DNA from: Microvirga sp. KLBC 81
GTDB lineage: Bacteria; Pseudomonadota; Alphaproteobacteria; Rhizobiales; Beijerinckiaceae
Reading direction: 5' to 3'
Length of the DNA stretch: 48,302 nucleotides
NCBI RefSeq assembly: GCF_003075415.1
Contig: NZ_QDAH01000044.1
Coordinates: 1-48,302 of the forward strand
Shown here: positions 26,030 through 34,820 of the stretch, piece after piece
How positions within the stretch are numbered: the first letter of the stretch is position 1
Layout of the letters: each line of letters starts with the position of its first letter
Notes under the pieces: generated by a model
What the model was told of the DNA's origin: nothing
The model's database searches: none
What the model saw: the letters and a program-made list of their open reading frames with translations, nothing else
Program-made: the position numbers and the translations under genes

Positions 26030-27793
26030 ATGACTTCCCTCGCAACGAAAGCGGCCGATCCTGTGTCGCATACGATTTCGAACACATCTGGCGCTCATGT
26101 TTTCGCTGCGGCTCTGCGTCGCCACGGCGTGGAAGTGATTTTCGGCCAGAGCATTCCCGCTGCTCTCTTTATCGTGGCTCCCGAATTTGGCATCCGCCAG
26201 ATCGGCTACCGCACGGAGAACGCAGGTACGGTGATGGCTGACGCCTATGCGCGCGTGAGCGGAAAGGTGCCTGTGGTCACGGCGCAGAACGGTCCGGCTG
26301 CGACCCTGCTCGTTCCCGGTCTTGCCGAGGCGCTCAAGGCTTCGATTCCGATCGTCGCCATCGTACAGGACGTTCATCGTCAGCAGACCGACAAGAATGC
26401 GTTCCAGGAACTCGACCATCTTGAGCTGTTCCGCGGTTGCGCCAAGTGGATCAAGCGGGTTGCGGATGTGGATCGCATCGACGATTACGTCGATATGGCG
26501 TTCACCGCAGCGGCTTCCGGCCGCCCCGGACCGGCCGTGCTGATCGCCCCCATCGATCTTTTCGTTGATACCCCGAAGGCTGATCGCACTGATCGCACGC
26601 AACGCGTCGCCTCTCTGGGAACCTTCCCGCTCGACCGGTCGGTCGCCGATCCGTCGGCCATCGAAGCCGCGGCCGATCTCCTTGCCGCGGCAGAGGCTCC
26701 TCTCGTCATCGCCGGCGGTGGCGTTCACGTCTCCGGGGCCGCCGATGCCGTTGCCGCCCTGCAGGAAGCCGCATCATTGCCGATCGCCACAACGGTCATG
26801 GGCAAGGGATCGACCGACGAACGTCATCCACTCTCCGTCGGTATTGTCGGCTACTTCATGGGAACGCGCGGCCGCACCCGTCACCTGCGCTCTCTCGTGA
26901 CGGACGCTGACGTTATTCTGCTGATCGGTAACCGAACCAACCAAAACGGCACCGACAGCTGGAACCTGTATCCGAAGAACGCCAAGTACATCCACATCGA
27001 CGTGGACAGCCAGGAAATCGGTCGAAACTACGAAGCCGAGGTACGGCTCGTAGGCGACGCCCGCCTGACGATCGAGGCTCTCACTGCGGCTCTGAAGAAG
27101 CGGGATCTTTCCGCACGCCGCGCCGCGCGCCCGGCGCTTGAAGCTCGCATCGCCGAGGGCCTCCGCGGCTGGGAGGCCGACATGGCCGAGAGCGTCGACA
27201 TGGACAGGCAGCCAGTGCGTCCCGAGCGTCTGATGCGCGATCTGGACAGCGTCCTCACCCCGGACATGATCGTCGTGTCCGATGCGAGCTACTCGTCCAT
27301 CTGGGTTGCGAACTTCCTGACCTCGCGTAAGCCCGGCATGCGCTTCGTGACCCCGCGCGGCTTGGCGGGTCTTGGCTGGGGCTTGCCCTACGCGATCGGC
27401 GCCAAGGCAGCTCGTCCGGATGCTCCGATCTTCTGCCTCGCCGGCGACGGCGGCTTTGCCCACGTCTGGTCGGAACTCGAAACGGCACGCCGCATGAATC
27501 TGCCGGTCGTGGTGACGGTGCTGAACAACCAGATCCTGGGCTATGAGAAGCATGCCGAGAAGGTACTCTTCAACGACTACTCGGATGCGTGCGATTTCGA
27601 AGCCGTCGACCATGCCGCCATCGCGAGGGCCTGCGGCTGCGAAGGCATCCGCATCGAGAATCCGGCGGACTTCAAGCCGGCTCTCGAAGCTGCGCTGCGC
27701 TCGGGCAAGACGACGGTTCTCGATGTCATCACCGACGAGCATGCCTATCCGCCCGTCAGCATGTTTGAGGCCAATCAGCGGCTCAACTACTAA
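26030..27793 (+). CDS. Thiamine diphosphate-dependent enzyme, acetolactate synthase-like
   Basis: The 587-residue protein has the three-domain ThDP layout of acetolactate synthase and its relatives. The cofactor-activating Glu is residue 63 in YRTENAGTVMADAY. The central Rossmann-like domain starts near residue 205, and the ThDP/Mg motif runs from GDGGFAHVWSE (about residue 472) to the NNQILGYEK end. The sequence is not close enough to IlvB, IolD or oxalyl-CoA decarboxylase by eye to name a reaction. Lying between a sugar importer and triose kinase subunits, it may cleave a keto-sugar or 1,2-diketone to release a triose such as dihydroxyacetone; that is inference. Confidence 0.8.
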   Translation: MTSLATKAADPVSHTISNTSGAHVFAAALRRHGVEVIFGQSIPAALFIVAPEFGIRQIGYRTENAGTVMADAYARVSGKVPVVTAQNGPAATLLVPGLAEALKASIPIVAIVQDVHRQQTDKNAFQELDHLELFRGCAKWIKRVADVDRIDDYVDMAFTAAASGRPGPAVLIAPIDLFVDTPKADRTDRTQRVASLGTFPLDRSVADPSAIEAAADLLAAAEAPLVIAGGGVHVSGAADAVAALQEAASLPIATTVMGKGSTDERHPLSVGIVGYFMGTRGRTRHLRSLVTDADVILLIGNRTNQNGTDSWNLYPKNAKYIHIDVDSQEIGRNYEAEVRLVGDARLTIEALTAALKKRDLSARRAARPALEARIAEGLRGWEADMAESVDMDRQPVRPERLMRDLDSVLTPDMIVVSDASYSSIWVANFLTSRKPGMRFVTPRGLAGLGWGLPYAIGAKAARPDAPIFCLAGDGGFAHVWSELETARRMNLPVVVTVLNNQILGYEKHAEKVLFNDYSDACDFEAVDHAAIARACGCEGIRIENPADFKPALEAALRSGKTTVLDVITDEHAYPPVSMFEANQRLNY

Positions 27794-27802
27794 GACTTAC
27801 AA

Positions 27803-27830
27803 CCGGGCAGGTCTCGTGCGATCTGCCCGG
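27803..27830 (+). other. Intercistronic hairpin between ThDP enzyme and dhaK
   Basis: CCGGGCAGGTC and GATCTGCCCGG form an 11-base-pair stem with one G-T pair and a 6-base loop. No U-run follows. It is probably an mRNA stability element or weak terminator. Confidence 0.65.
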
Positions 27831-27920
27831 ATCTCGATGGATCATGTTGATATCTGAGAGGTGGCCCGAGAGCGGTAAGCTCTTCACGGTCCTAGCCCTC
27901 GGGAGGAGGGGAGTAGCACA

Positions 27921-28919
27921 ATGAAGAAACTGATCAATGCACCGACAGCTTATGTGGACGAGGTGCTCGACGGCTTGACGGCAGCGCATCCGTCGCTGGT
28001 GCGCGATGGCTCCGGCGGGCGTGTGATCCGTCGTGCCGATGCGCCGCTCAAGGGGAAGGTCGGCATCGCATCGGGCGGTGGATCCGGCCATCTGCCGCTG
28101 TTCACCGGTTATGTGGGGCAGGGCCTGCTTGACACTTGCTCGATCGGCAACGTGTTCGAAGGCCCCAACGTCGATTCCTGCATTGATGCCATTCGTCTTG
28201 CTGATGGTGGGAAAGGCGTGCTGTGCCTCTATGGCAACTACGGCGGAGACCGGATGAACTTCGACATGGCCGGCGAGGTGCTGGCCGATGAAGGCATCAC
28301 CACCACGACGGTTCTCGGCACGGACGATGTGGCCAGCGCCGATCCCGACGAGCGTCACAAGCGCCGGGGTGTGGCAGGTATCATCTATGCTTACAAGACC
28401 GCAGGCGCCAAGGCGCAGGAAGGCGCGGATCTGGACGAGGTGACGCGCGTGGCCCGCAAGGCAGTGGATGCGACGCGCACGATCGGCGTCGCGTTGGCGC
28501 CATGCCAGGTGCCAACGGCCAGTAAGCCGACCTTCGCACTCGCCGAGGACGAGATCGAGATGGGCATGGGCATTCATGGCGAGCCCGGCATCTGGCGCGA
28601 CAAGCTGAAGCCCGCTGACGCGATCGTGGACGAGATGATCGAGCGCCTGCTGGCGGACCGGCCCGCACTGGCGACCGACCGTGTGTCGATCCTGGTCAAC
28701 AGCCTCGGGGCGACGCCTTTGGAGGAACTCTTCATTCTCTACCGCCGGGCGGCGCAACGCCTTGCGGAGCAGAAGCTGCGGGTCGTGCAGCCGCTCGTCG
28801 GGCCGTATGTCACCTCCATGGAGATGGCTGGCGCTTCGATCAGCCTGTGCTTTGTCGATGACGAGTTGGAAAGCCTGCTCGCTGCTCCGGCAGCGTGCCC
28901 GTTCTGGAGGGTCGGCTGA
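27921..28919 (+). CDS. dhaK: Dihydroxyacetone kinase family subunit DhaK
   Basis: The 332-residue protein matches the DhaK substrate-binding subunit. It has GKVGIASGGGSGHLPLFTGY near residue 50 and GNYGGDRMNFDMA near 110. GMGIHGEPG carries His219, equivalent to the histidine that binds the carbonyl of dihydroxyacetone covalently. GGAGGAGGGG precedes the ATG. Its stop shares one base with the start of dhaL. No DhaM phosphotransferase gene is visible, so phosphate could come from ATP or a PTS protein encoded elsewhere. Related kinases act on erythrulose and other short ketoses, so the substrate is a C3-C4 ketose at best guess. Confidence 0.88.
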   Translation: MKKLINAPTAYVDEVLDGLTAAHPSLVRDGSGGRVIRRADAPLKGKVGIASGGGSGHLPLFTGYVGQGLLDTCSIGNVFEGPNVDSCIDAIRLADGGKGVLCLYGNYGGDRMNFDMAGEVLADEGITTTTVLGTDDVASADPDERHKRRGVAGIIYAYKTAGAKAQEGADLDEVTRVARKAVDATRTIGVALAPCQVPTASKPTFALAEDEIEMGMGIHGEPGIWRDKLKPADAIVDEMIERLLADRPALATDRVSILVNSLGATPLEELFILYRRAAQRLAEQKLRVVQPLVGPYVTSMEMAGASISLCFVDDELESLLAAPAACPFWRVG

Positions 28920-29548
28920 TGGGTTGGACGATTGACGATGTCACCCGCGCTGTAGCGCGGGCCCAGGAGCGGATGGGCAGCCTTGAGCAGGAACTGAACG
29001 AGGCTGACTCGCGCCTTGGCGACGGCGACACGGGCAGCATGCTGGCTCGCGTCGTCGAGCGCATGAGCGCGACCGATCTAGCGCAGGCCGCAGATGTGGG
29101 CGCTGCTCTGGGCCTGCTCGCTCGCTCGACCCTTTCGGCGACGGGATCGAGCCTCGGTACGCTCATTGCCACGGCGCTGATGACCATGTCCCGCCAGACC
29201 AAGGGGCAGGCGGAGGTCGCATGGGCCGATCTGTCGGGCCTGTTGAGCGCTGCGCGGGATGCGATGATCGCCCGAGGCGGAGCGCAGCTTGGAGACAAGA
29301 CGGTGCTGGACGCACTCGATGCCGTGGCCTCTGCCATATCTGGGCAGGACGACGGAAGCGCCGTTGCCACAAAGGCGCGGGCCGCGGCTCATGAGGCGCT
29401 GGACCGCTTCCGGGCTCAGCCTTGCCGCATCGGCCGGGCGCGGATGTTTCCGGAGAAGAGCGTGGGTTCGGACGATCCCGGCATGCTTGCCTTCGTGCGG
29501 ATGACGGATGCGATTGCGGTCGCGCCTAATGCGGCAACGGCGTCGTAG
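28919..29548 (+). CDS. dhaL: Dihydroxyacetone kinase family subunit DhaL
   Basis: The start is ATG 28919, overlapping the dhaK stop (TGATG), giving 209 residues. The nucleotide-binding motif reads DSRLGDGDTGSML, keeping the three aspartates that hold Mg-ADP/ATP. ARSTLSATGSSLGTLIATAL and GDKTVLDALDA are typical of the DhaL helical barrel. It phosphorylates the ketose held by DhaK. It is the last gene of the module B operon and runs towards the convergent LacI-4 gene 32 bases away. Confidence 0.87.
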   Translation: MGWTIDDVTRAVARAQERMGSLEQELNEADSRLGDGDTGSMLARVVERMSATDLAQAADVGAALGLLARSTLSATGSSLGTLIATALMTMSRQTKGQAEVAWADLSGLLSAARDAMIARGGAQLGDKTVLDALDAVASAISGQDDGSAVATKARAAAHEALDRFRAQPCRIGRARMFPEKSVGSDDPGMLAFVRMTDAIAVAPNAATAS

Positions 29549-29580
29549 CTGGTCTTAGAAACGCTTAACAGGCTGTGGCC

Positions 29581-30690
29581 CTACTGCATGGCGAGCTTGC
29601 ATCGCGTGCGACGGGGCTTCGCCCGATCCGATCGCAATGGCGCGGTCGTATCTCTCACCTTCAGGCTGACCGGCAGAACGACCGACTGGAGATTGGCTTC
29701 GCGTCCTTCCGCCAGACGCCGGAGGAGCATTTCTGCCGCAGCCACTCCGATTTCCCACTTGGGCTGACAGATCGTCGTCAGTCCCCGCATTGACAGGGAA
29801 TGTGGAAGCAGATCGCTGAAACCCAGTACGTCGTCAAACCCTGTGACGGAGAGATCTTCCGGCACGGAGAGACCGCGGTTTTGCGCCTCGTCGATGATGC
29901 CGAGTGCGGATATGTCGTTGGCCGCCATGATTGCCGTCGGTCTGTCGGACAAGGTCATCATCCTGCGGACTGCCTCACGTCCACACTCGATGGTGTAGTT
30001 GCCTGGAAAGATCCACTCCGGCTTGGAAGAGAGGCCGTATCGTTCCAGCGCGACGGAAAATTGCAGCAGGCGCTCGCGGGATGTGGACGAGCTTTCGGGG
30101 CCTGCAATGTAGCCGACCTTCTTATGTCCAAGACCCACAAGATGGTCCACGAGGAGATTGATGGCCTGAATGTTGTCCGGTCCGACATAATCCGCTGCCT
30201 CATAGGGGCGTCGATTGACAAAGACGCAAGGGGGGCCACCCTCAAGAAGATCCCTGATTGCCTGCGTTTCGAGCGATTGAGACACCAGGATCAAACCATC
30301 CACATGCCGATCGACCAGCGAACTGGCCAGAGCCAGCTGCTTCTGAGGGTTTTCATCCGTATTGCACAGAAGAATTGTGTGTCCCCTGGCGCTGAGAACG
30401 TCGTCGATTCCCTTCACGATCTGGGGGAAGATCGGATTCGTGATATCCGCAATCAGGACGCCGACCGAGGCCGAACGCTGGGTGCGAAGGGCTCTGGCAA
30501 GAGCCGAGGTGCGATAACCGATCTTCTTGGCTGTCTGCTGGATGAGCAGCCGCTTTTCACCGTCGACATAGCCTTTTCCCGATAGGGCGCGGGCGACTGT
30601 CGCGCGGGAAAGGCCACAGGCTTGCGCAACGTCCGCGATGGTGGGCCTTTTGCGGGATGAGGTGCGAATCTCGGAACTCCCCTTGGACAT
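29581..30690 (-). CDS. LacI-family transcriptional regulator (LacI-4)
   Basis: The 369-residue protein has a LacI DNA-binding domain reading PTIADVAQACGLSRATVARA. The recognition helix (SRATVARAL) differs from the STVSNAL shared by the other three LacI proteins here, so a different operator is expected. The effector domain begins ASVGVLIADITNP and contains YVGPDNIQAINLL and VTGFDDVLGFSD. It is divergent from module C; the gap holds an AAAACGATT box and a long inverted repeat. It ends convergent with dhaL. Confidence 0.88.
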   Translation of the reverse strand: MSKGSSEIRTSSRKRPTIADVAQACGLSRATVARALSGKGYVDGEKRLLIQQTAKKIGYRTSALARALRTQRSASVGVLIADITNPIFPQIVKGIDDVLSARGHTILLCNTDENPQKQLALASSLVDRHVDGLILVSQSLETQAIRDLLEGGPPCVFVNRRPYEAADYVGPDNIQAINLLVDHLVGLGHKKVGYIAGPESSSTSRERLLQFSVALERYGLSSKPEWIFPGNYTIECGREAVRRMMTLSDRPTAIMAANDISALGIIDEAQNRGLSVPEDLSVTGFDDVLGFSDLLPHSLSMRGLTTICQPKWEIGVAAAEMLLRRLAEGREANLQSVVLPVSLKVRDTTAPLRSDRAKPRRTRCKLAMQ

Positions 30691-30766
30691 GACACGCTCT
30701 GAAAGCTTCCTGATTGGTAATCACCTTTGGGCGAGACGTCCATAAGGCGAATTCGACCATCGAAGT

Positions 30767-30827
30767 AAAACGATTGACAAGGCCAGCAACATATGAGATC
30801 GATTTCATGTGGAATCGATCTCATATG
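30767..30827 (+). promoter_or_regulatory. Operator region of module C: AAAACGATT box, -35 and 15-base inverted repeat
   Basis: TAAAACGATTGACA (30767-30779) combines an operator-like box with a TTGACA -35. Downstream, CATATGAGATCGATT (30790-30804) and AATCGATCTCATATG (30813-30827) form a perfect 15-base inverted repeat around an 8-base centre. It probably binds LacI-4 or another regulator. A TAAAACGATT box recurs at 40418. Confidence 0.6.
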
Positions 30828-30923
30828 GATGGGAAGAGGTTTCATGGGCTTTCCGAAATGAGCCGCAACAGGCCGAAGGCGGACCGTCAGAGTCGCCGGG
30901 CCTCAACGGGAGGAGGACCCGCT

Positions 30924-31823
30924 TTGGTCCGAACGTCCAAATTATGTTCCCTGTCCGATGCCGTGTCTGCGGTTGCAGACGGTGATCGCATCGCGTTTGG
31001 CGGCTTTGCCATTTATCAGCGTCCCATCGCGTTCGTGCATGAGTTGATCCGCCAGAAGCGACGCGATCTGACCATCGTTGGCGTCGTCAATGCCAACGAG
31101 ACGGATCTCCTCGTCGGTGCGGGTTGCGTCCGGCGGATCGAGACGTCCTATGTCGGCCTTGAGAGTTTCGGCTTGGCGCGCAATTTCCGGCGTGCGGCCG
31201 AGGCCGGCGAGATAGAAGTTGTCGACTACCCGGAACTCATCGCCTGGGATCGATTTCGTGCCAGCCAGGAGAACCTGCCATTCTGGCCTTGCACTTTTCT
31301 CGGCGGCAGCGACGTTGCTCAGCTCAATCCGGACATCATCCCATTCACGTGCCCTGTCACGGGCAAGCAGATGTGGGCCGTTCCACCCGCCAAGCCGAAT
31401 GTGGTTGTGGTTCACGCCATCATGGGCGACGAATATGGTAACGTCGCCTTTCCCGCTCGGCGCCTCCTGCCGCAAAGCGTCGATGTCACTCATACACGCT
31501 CTTGCGACAAGGTCATCGTCACGGTCGAGCGCATCGTCAGCACGGAAGAGATTAAGAAGCATCCTGAGCTGACCGAAATTCCTTCGTTCCGGACGACTCA
31601 TATTGTCGAAGTGCCCTATGGCGCGCATCCCACGGCAGTGCTTGGGATCTACAAGTCCGACGACGATCACTTTCGCGCCTACGCCGAGGCCAGCGCGACG
31701 CAGCAAGGCTTCGACGCCTATCTGGAAGAATACGTGCATGGCACCAGGGACCACCACGAATATCTGGAGCGGATCGGTCTTCGCCGCCTGATCGCGTTGC
31801 GCAACGTGGAGCTGCCACAATGA
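30924..31823 (+). CDS. IpdA/GctA-like CoA-transferase-fold alpha subunit, module C first pair
   Basis: The start is taken as TTG 30924 because GGGAGGAGGA lies 6-7 bases before it and the N-terminus then lines up with the paralogue at 14582; ATG codons further upstream lack sites. The 299-residue product has RIAFGGFAIYQRPIAFVHE, VVDYPEL with Glu at residue 104, and VEVPYGAHPTAVLG. It is highly similar to the alpha at 14582. It overlaps the beta gene by four bases (ATGA). First gene of an eight-gene operon under LacI-4. Confidence 0.82.
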   Translation: MVRTSKLCSLSDAVSAVADGDRIAFGGFAIYQRPIAFVHELIRQKRRDLTIVGVVNANETDLLVGAGCVRRIETSYVGLESFGLARNFRRAAEAGEIEVVDYPELIAWDRFRASQENLPFWPCTFLGGSDVAQLNPDIIPFTCPVTGKQMWAVPPAKPNVVVVHAIMGDEYGNVAFPARRLLPQSVDVTHTRSCDKVIVTVERIVSTEEIKKHPELTEIPSFRTTHIVEVPYGAHPTAVLGIYKSDDDHFRAYAEASATQQGFDAYLEEYVHGTRDHHEYLERIGLRRLIALRNVELPQ

Positions 31824-32644
31824 GTTCGCTTCGCTATACGATCGAGGAACTCCTCGCCATCCACCTTGCAAAAAGCTTCAGGGACGGAGAGGTCGGCTTC
31901 ACAGGACTTGCGACAGGAGGCGCGGCTGCCCTTTATGCGACGGCCATTCCCTTGGCGGCCATGCAGTTCGCCCGGTGTACGCACGCTCCCAACCTCACCA
32001 TTCTTCTCGCCGGGTGGTCGATCAACCCGAACATCGCCACTCTCAAGGAACTGCCGGCCGCCGAATTCGAATCCGGACTTCAGGGGCTGGAATGCGAAGC
32101 GCAGATGATGAGCTATCCGGGCCATTACGCCGTGCGGCGCGGCGACGTGGATTTCGGCTTCGGCTCGGGCGTCCAGGTCGACCGGCAGGGCAACATCAAC
32201 AGCGTCTGCGTCGGCGATTATAAAAGGCCGAAGGTCCGCCTCGTCGGCTCCATCCTCCTGCCCGAGCATCTGGCTCTGTTCGGCCGCGAATACATCATGA
32301 TGCCGCACCACGAGGTGAGGAACTTCGTCCAGCGTGTCGATTACGTATCCGGAGTCGGCTACCCGGGCGGCGCGGCAGGGCGTCAGAGCCTTGGTCTCGA
32401 AATGGGCGGGCCTGAATGGATCGTCACTCCCAAATGCATCTTCGATTTCGACAAGGCCGAAGGCCGGGCGAGACTCAAGAGCCTACATCCCGGAGTGAGC
32501 CTTGAAGACGTGAGGCGGAGCACAGGCTTCGAAGTTTTCGAAACGAACCCCGAGCGTACGCCTGAGCCAACCGACGAGGAACTCGAACTCCTTCGGCGCG
32601 TGGTCGATCCAAGAGGCATTCTTATCCCGCATCCCGATCAATAA
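31820..32644 (+). CDS. IpdB/GctB-like beta subunit lacking the catalytic Glu, module C first pair
   Basis: The 274-residue protein has LLAGW where active transferases have ESG, placing Ala at residue 64, and RLVGSILLPEHLALF in place of the GSGGAN loop. YVSGVGYPGGAAGRQ and SLHPGVSLEDVRRSTGFEV follow. It is a close paralogue of the beta at 15481 and pairs with the alpha at 30924. A hydrolase-type function is inferred from the missing nucleophile. Confidence 0.82.
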   Translation: MSSLRYTIEELLAIHLAKSFRDGEVGFTGLATGGAAALYATAIPLAAMQFARCTHAPNLTILLAGWSINPNIATLKELPAAEFESGLQGLECEAQMMSYPGHYAVRRGDVDFGFGSGVQVDRQGNINSVCVGDYKRPKVRLVGSILLPEHLALFGREYIMMPHHEVRNFVQRVDYVSGVGYPGGAAGRQSLGLEMGGPEWIVTPKCIFDFDKAEGRARLKSLHPGVSLEDVRRSTGFEVFETNPERTPEPTDEELELLRRVVDPRGILIPHPDQ

Positions 32645-32673
32645 CCCGGTCCGAAAGGGGAGGAACAATCATA

Positions 32674-33678
32674 ATGTCACATGTAGAAATCAGCAGCAGC
32701 TCTTCGGTCGGAACGATCCAGGCGACCGAGCAGGGCAAAAGCGCTCGCCACTATCTGATGCTTGCGCTGAAATACAGCCACGCAATCACATTCGTCATTC
32801 TGCTGATCGCAGCCACGATTGCCTCTCCGCATTTCTTGAACTCCACGAATATTCTGAACGTGATACGGGGCGCCAGTATGGTTGGCGTGGTCAGCATCGG
32901 CATGACGATCGTCATTCTGGCCAGGGGCATCGATCTGTCCGCCGGTTCACTCGTCGGCGTCGCGGCGATCACGGCTGCCGCGCTGGCGTCGAACGGCTCT
33001 CCGGCCGCGTGGGCAGTCGCTCTTGTGGCGACGACCGCGTTCGGGGCCATCAACGGGCTCCTTATCACACGTCTCAATCTTCAGCCCTTCATCGCGACGC
33101 TTGCGATGATGATTTTCGCACGCGGACTGATCTATCTCTATTCGGATGGCGGCGATGTTGCGGCGGAAGGAGCCGACAGCCTGTTCAGGTTGATCGGGTC
33201 CGGCTATGTCGGCCCGGTGCCTGTTCCCGTCGTCATCTTCATTTCGATCTGGCTGCTCTTCGCCTATGTCATGAAGCACACCAAGTGGGGCCGTCACGTC
33301 TATGCCGTTGGGGCCAACGAGGAGGCCGCACGCGTCTACGGAATTCCGGTCAACCGTATCAAAGTTCAGGTCTATGCCCTGTCCGGCTTCCTTGCAGGAC
33401 TGGCCGGCCTGATCCTCGTCAGCCGCATCAGCGTCGCCGAGCCGAACGCCGGTAACCTCTTCGAGCTCGATGCGATTGCCGCAACACTCATCGGCGGGAC
33501 GTCATTCGATGGTGGCGTCGGCGGCGTTGTCGGCACGATTCTCGGCGTCCTTATCCTCGCCATCATCACAAACCTTCTCAATCTCATGAGCGTATCGCCC
33601 TTCGTTCAAATGCTGGCAATGGGCGTCATCATCATCGTGGCCGTGGTGATCAGCGATCTCCGCAACCGGCAGCGATAA
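32674..33678 (+). CDS. Ribose-type ABC transporter permease, module C
   Basis: The 334-residue membrane protein has IGMTIVILARGIDLSAGSLV, ARGLIYLYSDGGDV, VGANEEAARVYGIPV and ATLIGGTSFDGGVGGVVGT, the RbsC pattern with about eight to ten segments. GGGGAGGAAC precedes the ATG. It lies 30 bases after the beta gene and leads the ABC portion of the operon. Confidence 0.88.
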   Translation: MSHVEISSSSSVGTIQATEQGKSARHYLMLALKYSHAITFVILLIAATIASPHFLNSTNILNVIRGASMVGVVSIGMTIVILARGIDLSAGSLVGVAAITAAALASNGSPAAWAVALVATTAFGAINGLLITRLNLQPFIATLAMMIFARGLIYLYSDGGDVAAEGADSLFRLIGSGYVGPVPVPVVIFISIWLLFAYVMKHTKWGRHVYAVGANEEAARVYGIPVNRIKVQVYALSGFLAGLAGLILVSRISVAEPNAGNLFELDAIAATLIGGTSFDGGVGGVVGTILGVLILAIITNLLNLMSVSPFVQMLAMGVIIIVAVVISDLRNRQR

Positions 33679-33720
33679 CACGGGACGGACAAAGATCCGA
33701 GGAACCAGGAGGAATCGAGA

Positions 33721-34755
33721 ATGACCACCAAGACAACAGATACCCGCTCCGGCCTGAGCCGACGTGGCCTGATCAAGGGCGGCCTGAGCGCTTCGGCGCT
33801 TGCCGTGACAGGTTTTCCATTCGTAATTGGCAGCGCCCGCGCGAAAAGCCCGGTTGCAGGCAAGACGATCGGCTTCTCCCAATCCTATGCGACGGACGAA
33901 TGGTTGAAAGCCCAGCGTCAGGACGTGCTGGGGACGGCCGAGAAACTGGGCCTCAAGACCATCGTGACCGACGCTCGCGAGAGCCCGGCTCAGGAAATCC
34001 GTAATCTTGAGGATCTTGCCGTACGCGGCGTCGATCTCGTCGTCATGATTACCTATTACGCTGACGCGGTGCAGCCGGGCATCAAGGCTCTCAATGACGC
34101 GGGCATTCCGATCGTCGTCATGAGCTCGAGTCTCAAGGGCAATGTCAACTTCGATTGTCACCTCGCCGCCGACACTCTCGGCACGGCTCGCCGGGCTGGT
34201 CAATACTATGTCGAGCAGCTGAAGGGGCAGGGCAATGTCGTGCAGATCGAAGGCAAACCCGGCTCTGTCGTGAACCAGGAACGCGGCAGGGGCTGGCGAG
34301 AGGTCATTGACGCCAATCCTGGTATCAAGGTCGTCTCCAAGGGCATCGCCAACTACAGCCGTGCGGAAGCGTTGCAGGTCATGCAGGACTTCCTGCAGGC
34401 CCAGAAGGATATCGACGCGGTATACTGCCACAACGACAACATGGCGAAAGGCGCGCTCCAGGCGATCACCGAAGCAGGCCGCAAGGGCGAGATGTTCATT
34501 ACTGGCTTTGACGGAATTTCACCTGAGACGCTGGAAATGATCGCCAACGGAGACCTGCGGGGTACATTCGTCTACCCGACGTTCGGTGGCGAAGCCGTGG
34601 AGGTCGCCTCGCGGATCCTGCAGGGACAGAAGGTTCCAAAAGAGCTGGTCTTCCCGTCGCCCATGATCACCAAGGAAAACATCGCCGAGTTCTACGACGC
34701 GGGCACCAAAACGCGACGTGTTCCGGCTGTCGATCTCAAGTCGCTGGGTCTTTGA
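33721..34755 (+). CDS. Sugar ABC transporter substrate-binding protein with Tat signal, module C
   Basis: The 344-residue product starts with a twin-arginine signal (SRRGLIKGG at about residues 14-22, hydrophobic stretch, cleavage near ARA at about residue 40), unlike the Sec signals of the other two sugar-binding proteins. It then follows the type 1 PBP pattern: KTIGFSQSYATDEWLKAQR, VDLVVMITYYADAVQPG, and AVYCHNDNMAKGALQAI. Tat export implies folding in the cytoplasm before export. AGGAGGAATC precedes the ATG. A perfect 10-base-pair hairpin follows the stop. Confidence 0.87.
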   Translation: MTTKTTDTRSGLSRRGLIKGGLSASALAVTGFPFVIGSARAKSPVAGKTIGFSQSYATDEWLKAQRQDVLGTAEKLGLKTIVTDARESPAQEIRNLEDLAVRGVDLVVMITYYADAVQPGIKALNDAGIPIVVMSSSLKGNVNFDCHLAADTLGTARRAGQYYVEQLKGQGNVVQIEGKPGSVVNQERGRGWREVIDANPGIKVVSKGIANYSRAEALQVMQDFLQAQKDIDAVYCHNDNMAKGALQAITEAGRKGEMFITGFDGISPETLEMIANGDLRGTFVYPTFGGEAVEVASRILQGQKVPKELVFPSPMITKENIAEFYDAGTKTRRVPAVDLKSLGL

Positions 34756-34762
34756 CGAACAG

Positions 34763-34788
34763 GGGAGCGCACTCTTCCGTGCGCTCCC
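34763..34788 (+). other. Intercistronic hairpin after binding-protein gene of module C
   Basis: GGGAGCGCAC and GTGCGCTCCC form a perfect 10-base-pair stem with a 6-base loop, eight bases after the stop. No U-run follows, so it is placed as a stability or partial termination element. Confidence 0.75.
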
Positions 34789-34820
34789 AGGCCCAATCTC
34801 TCTTGTTGACGGAGTAACCG

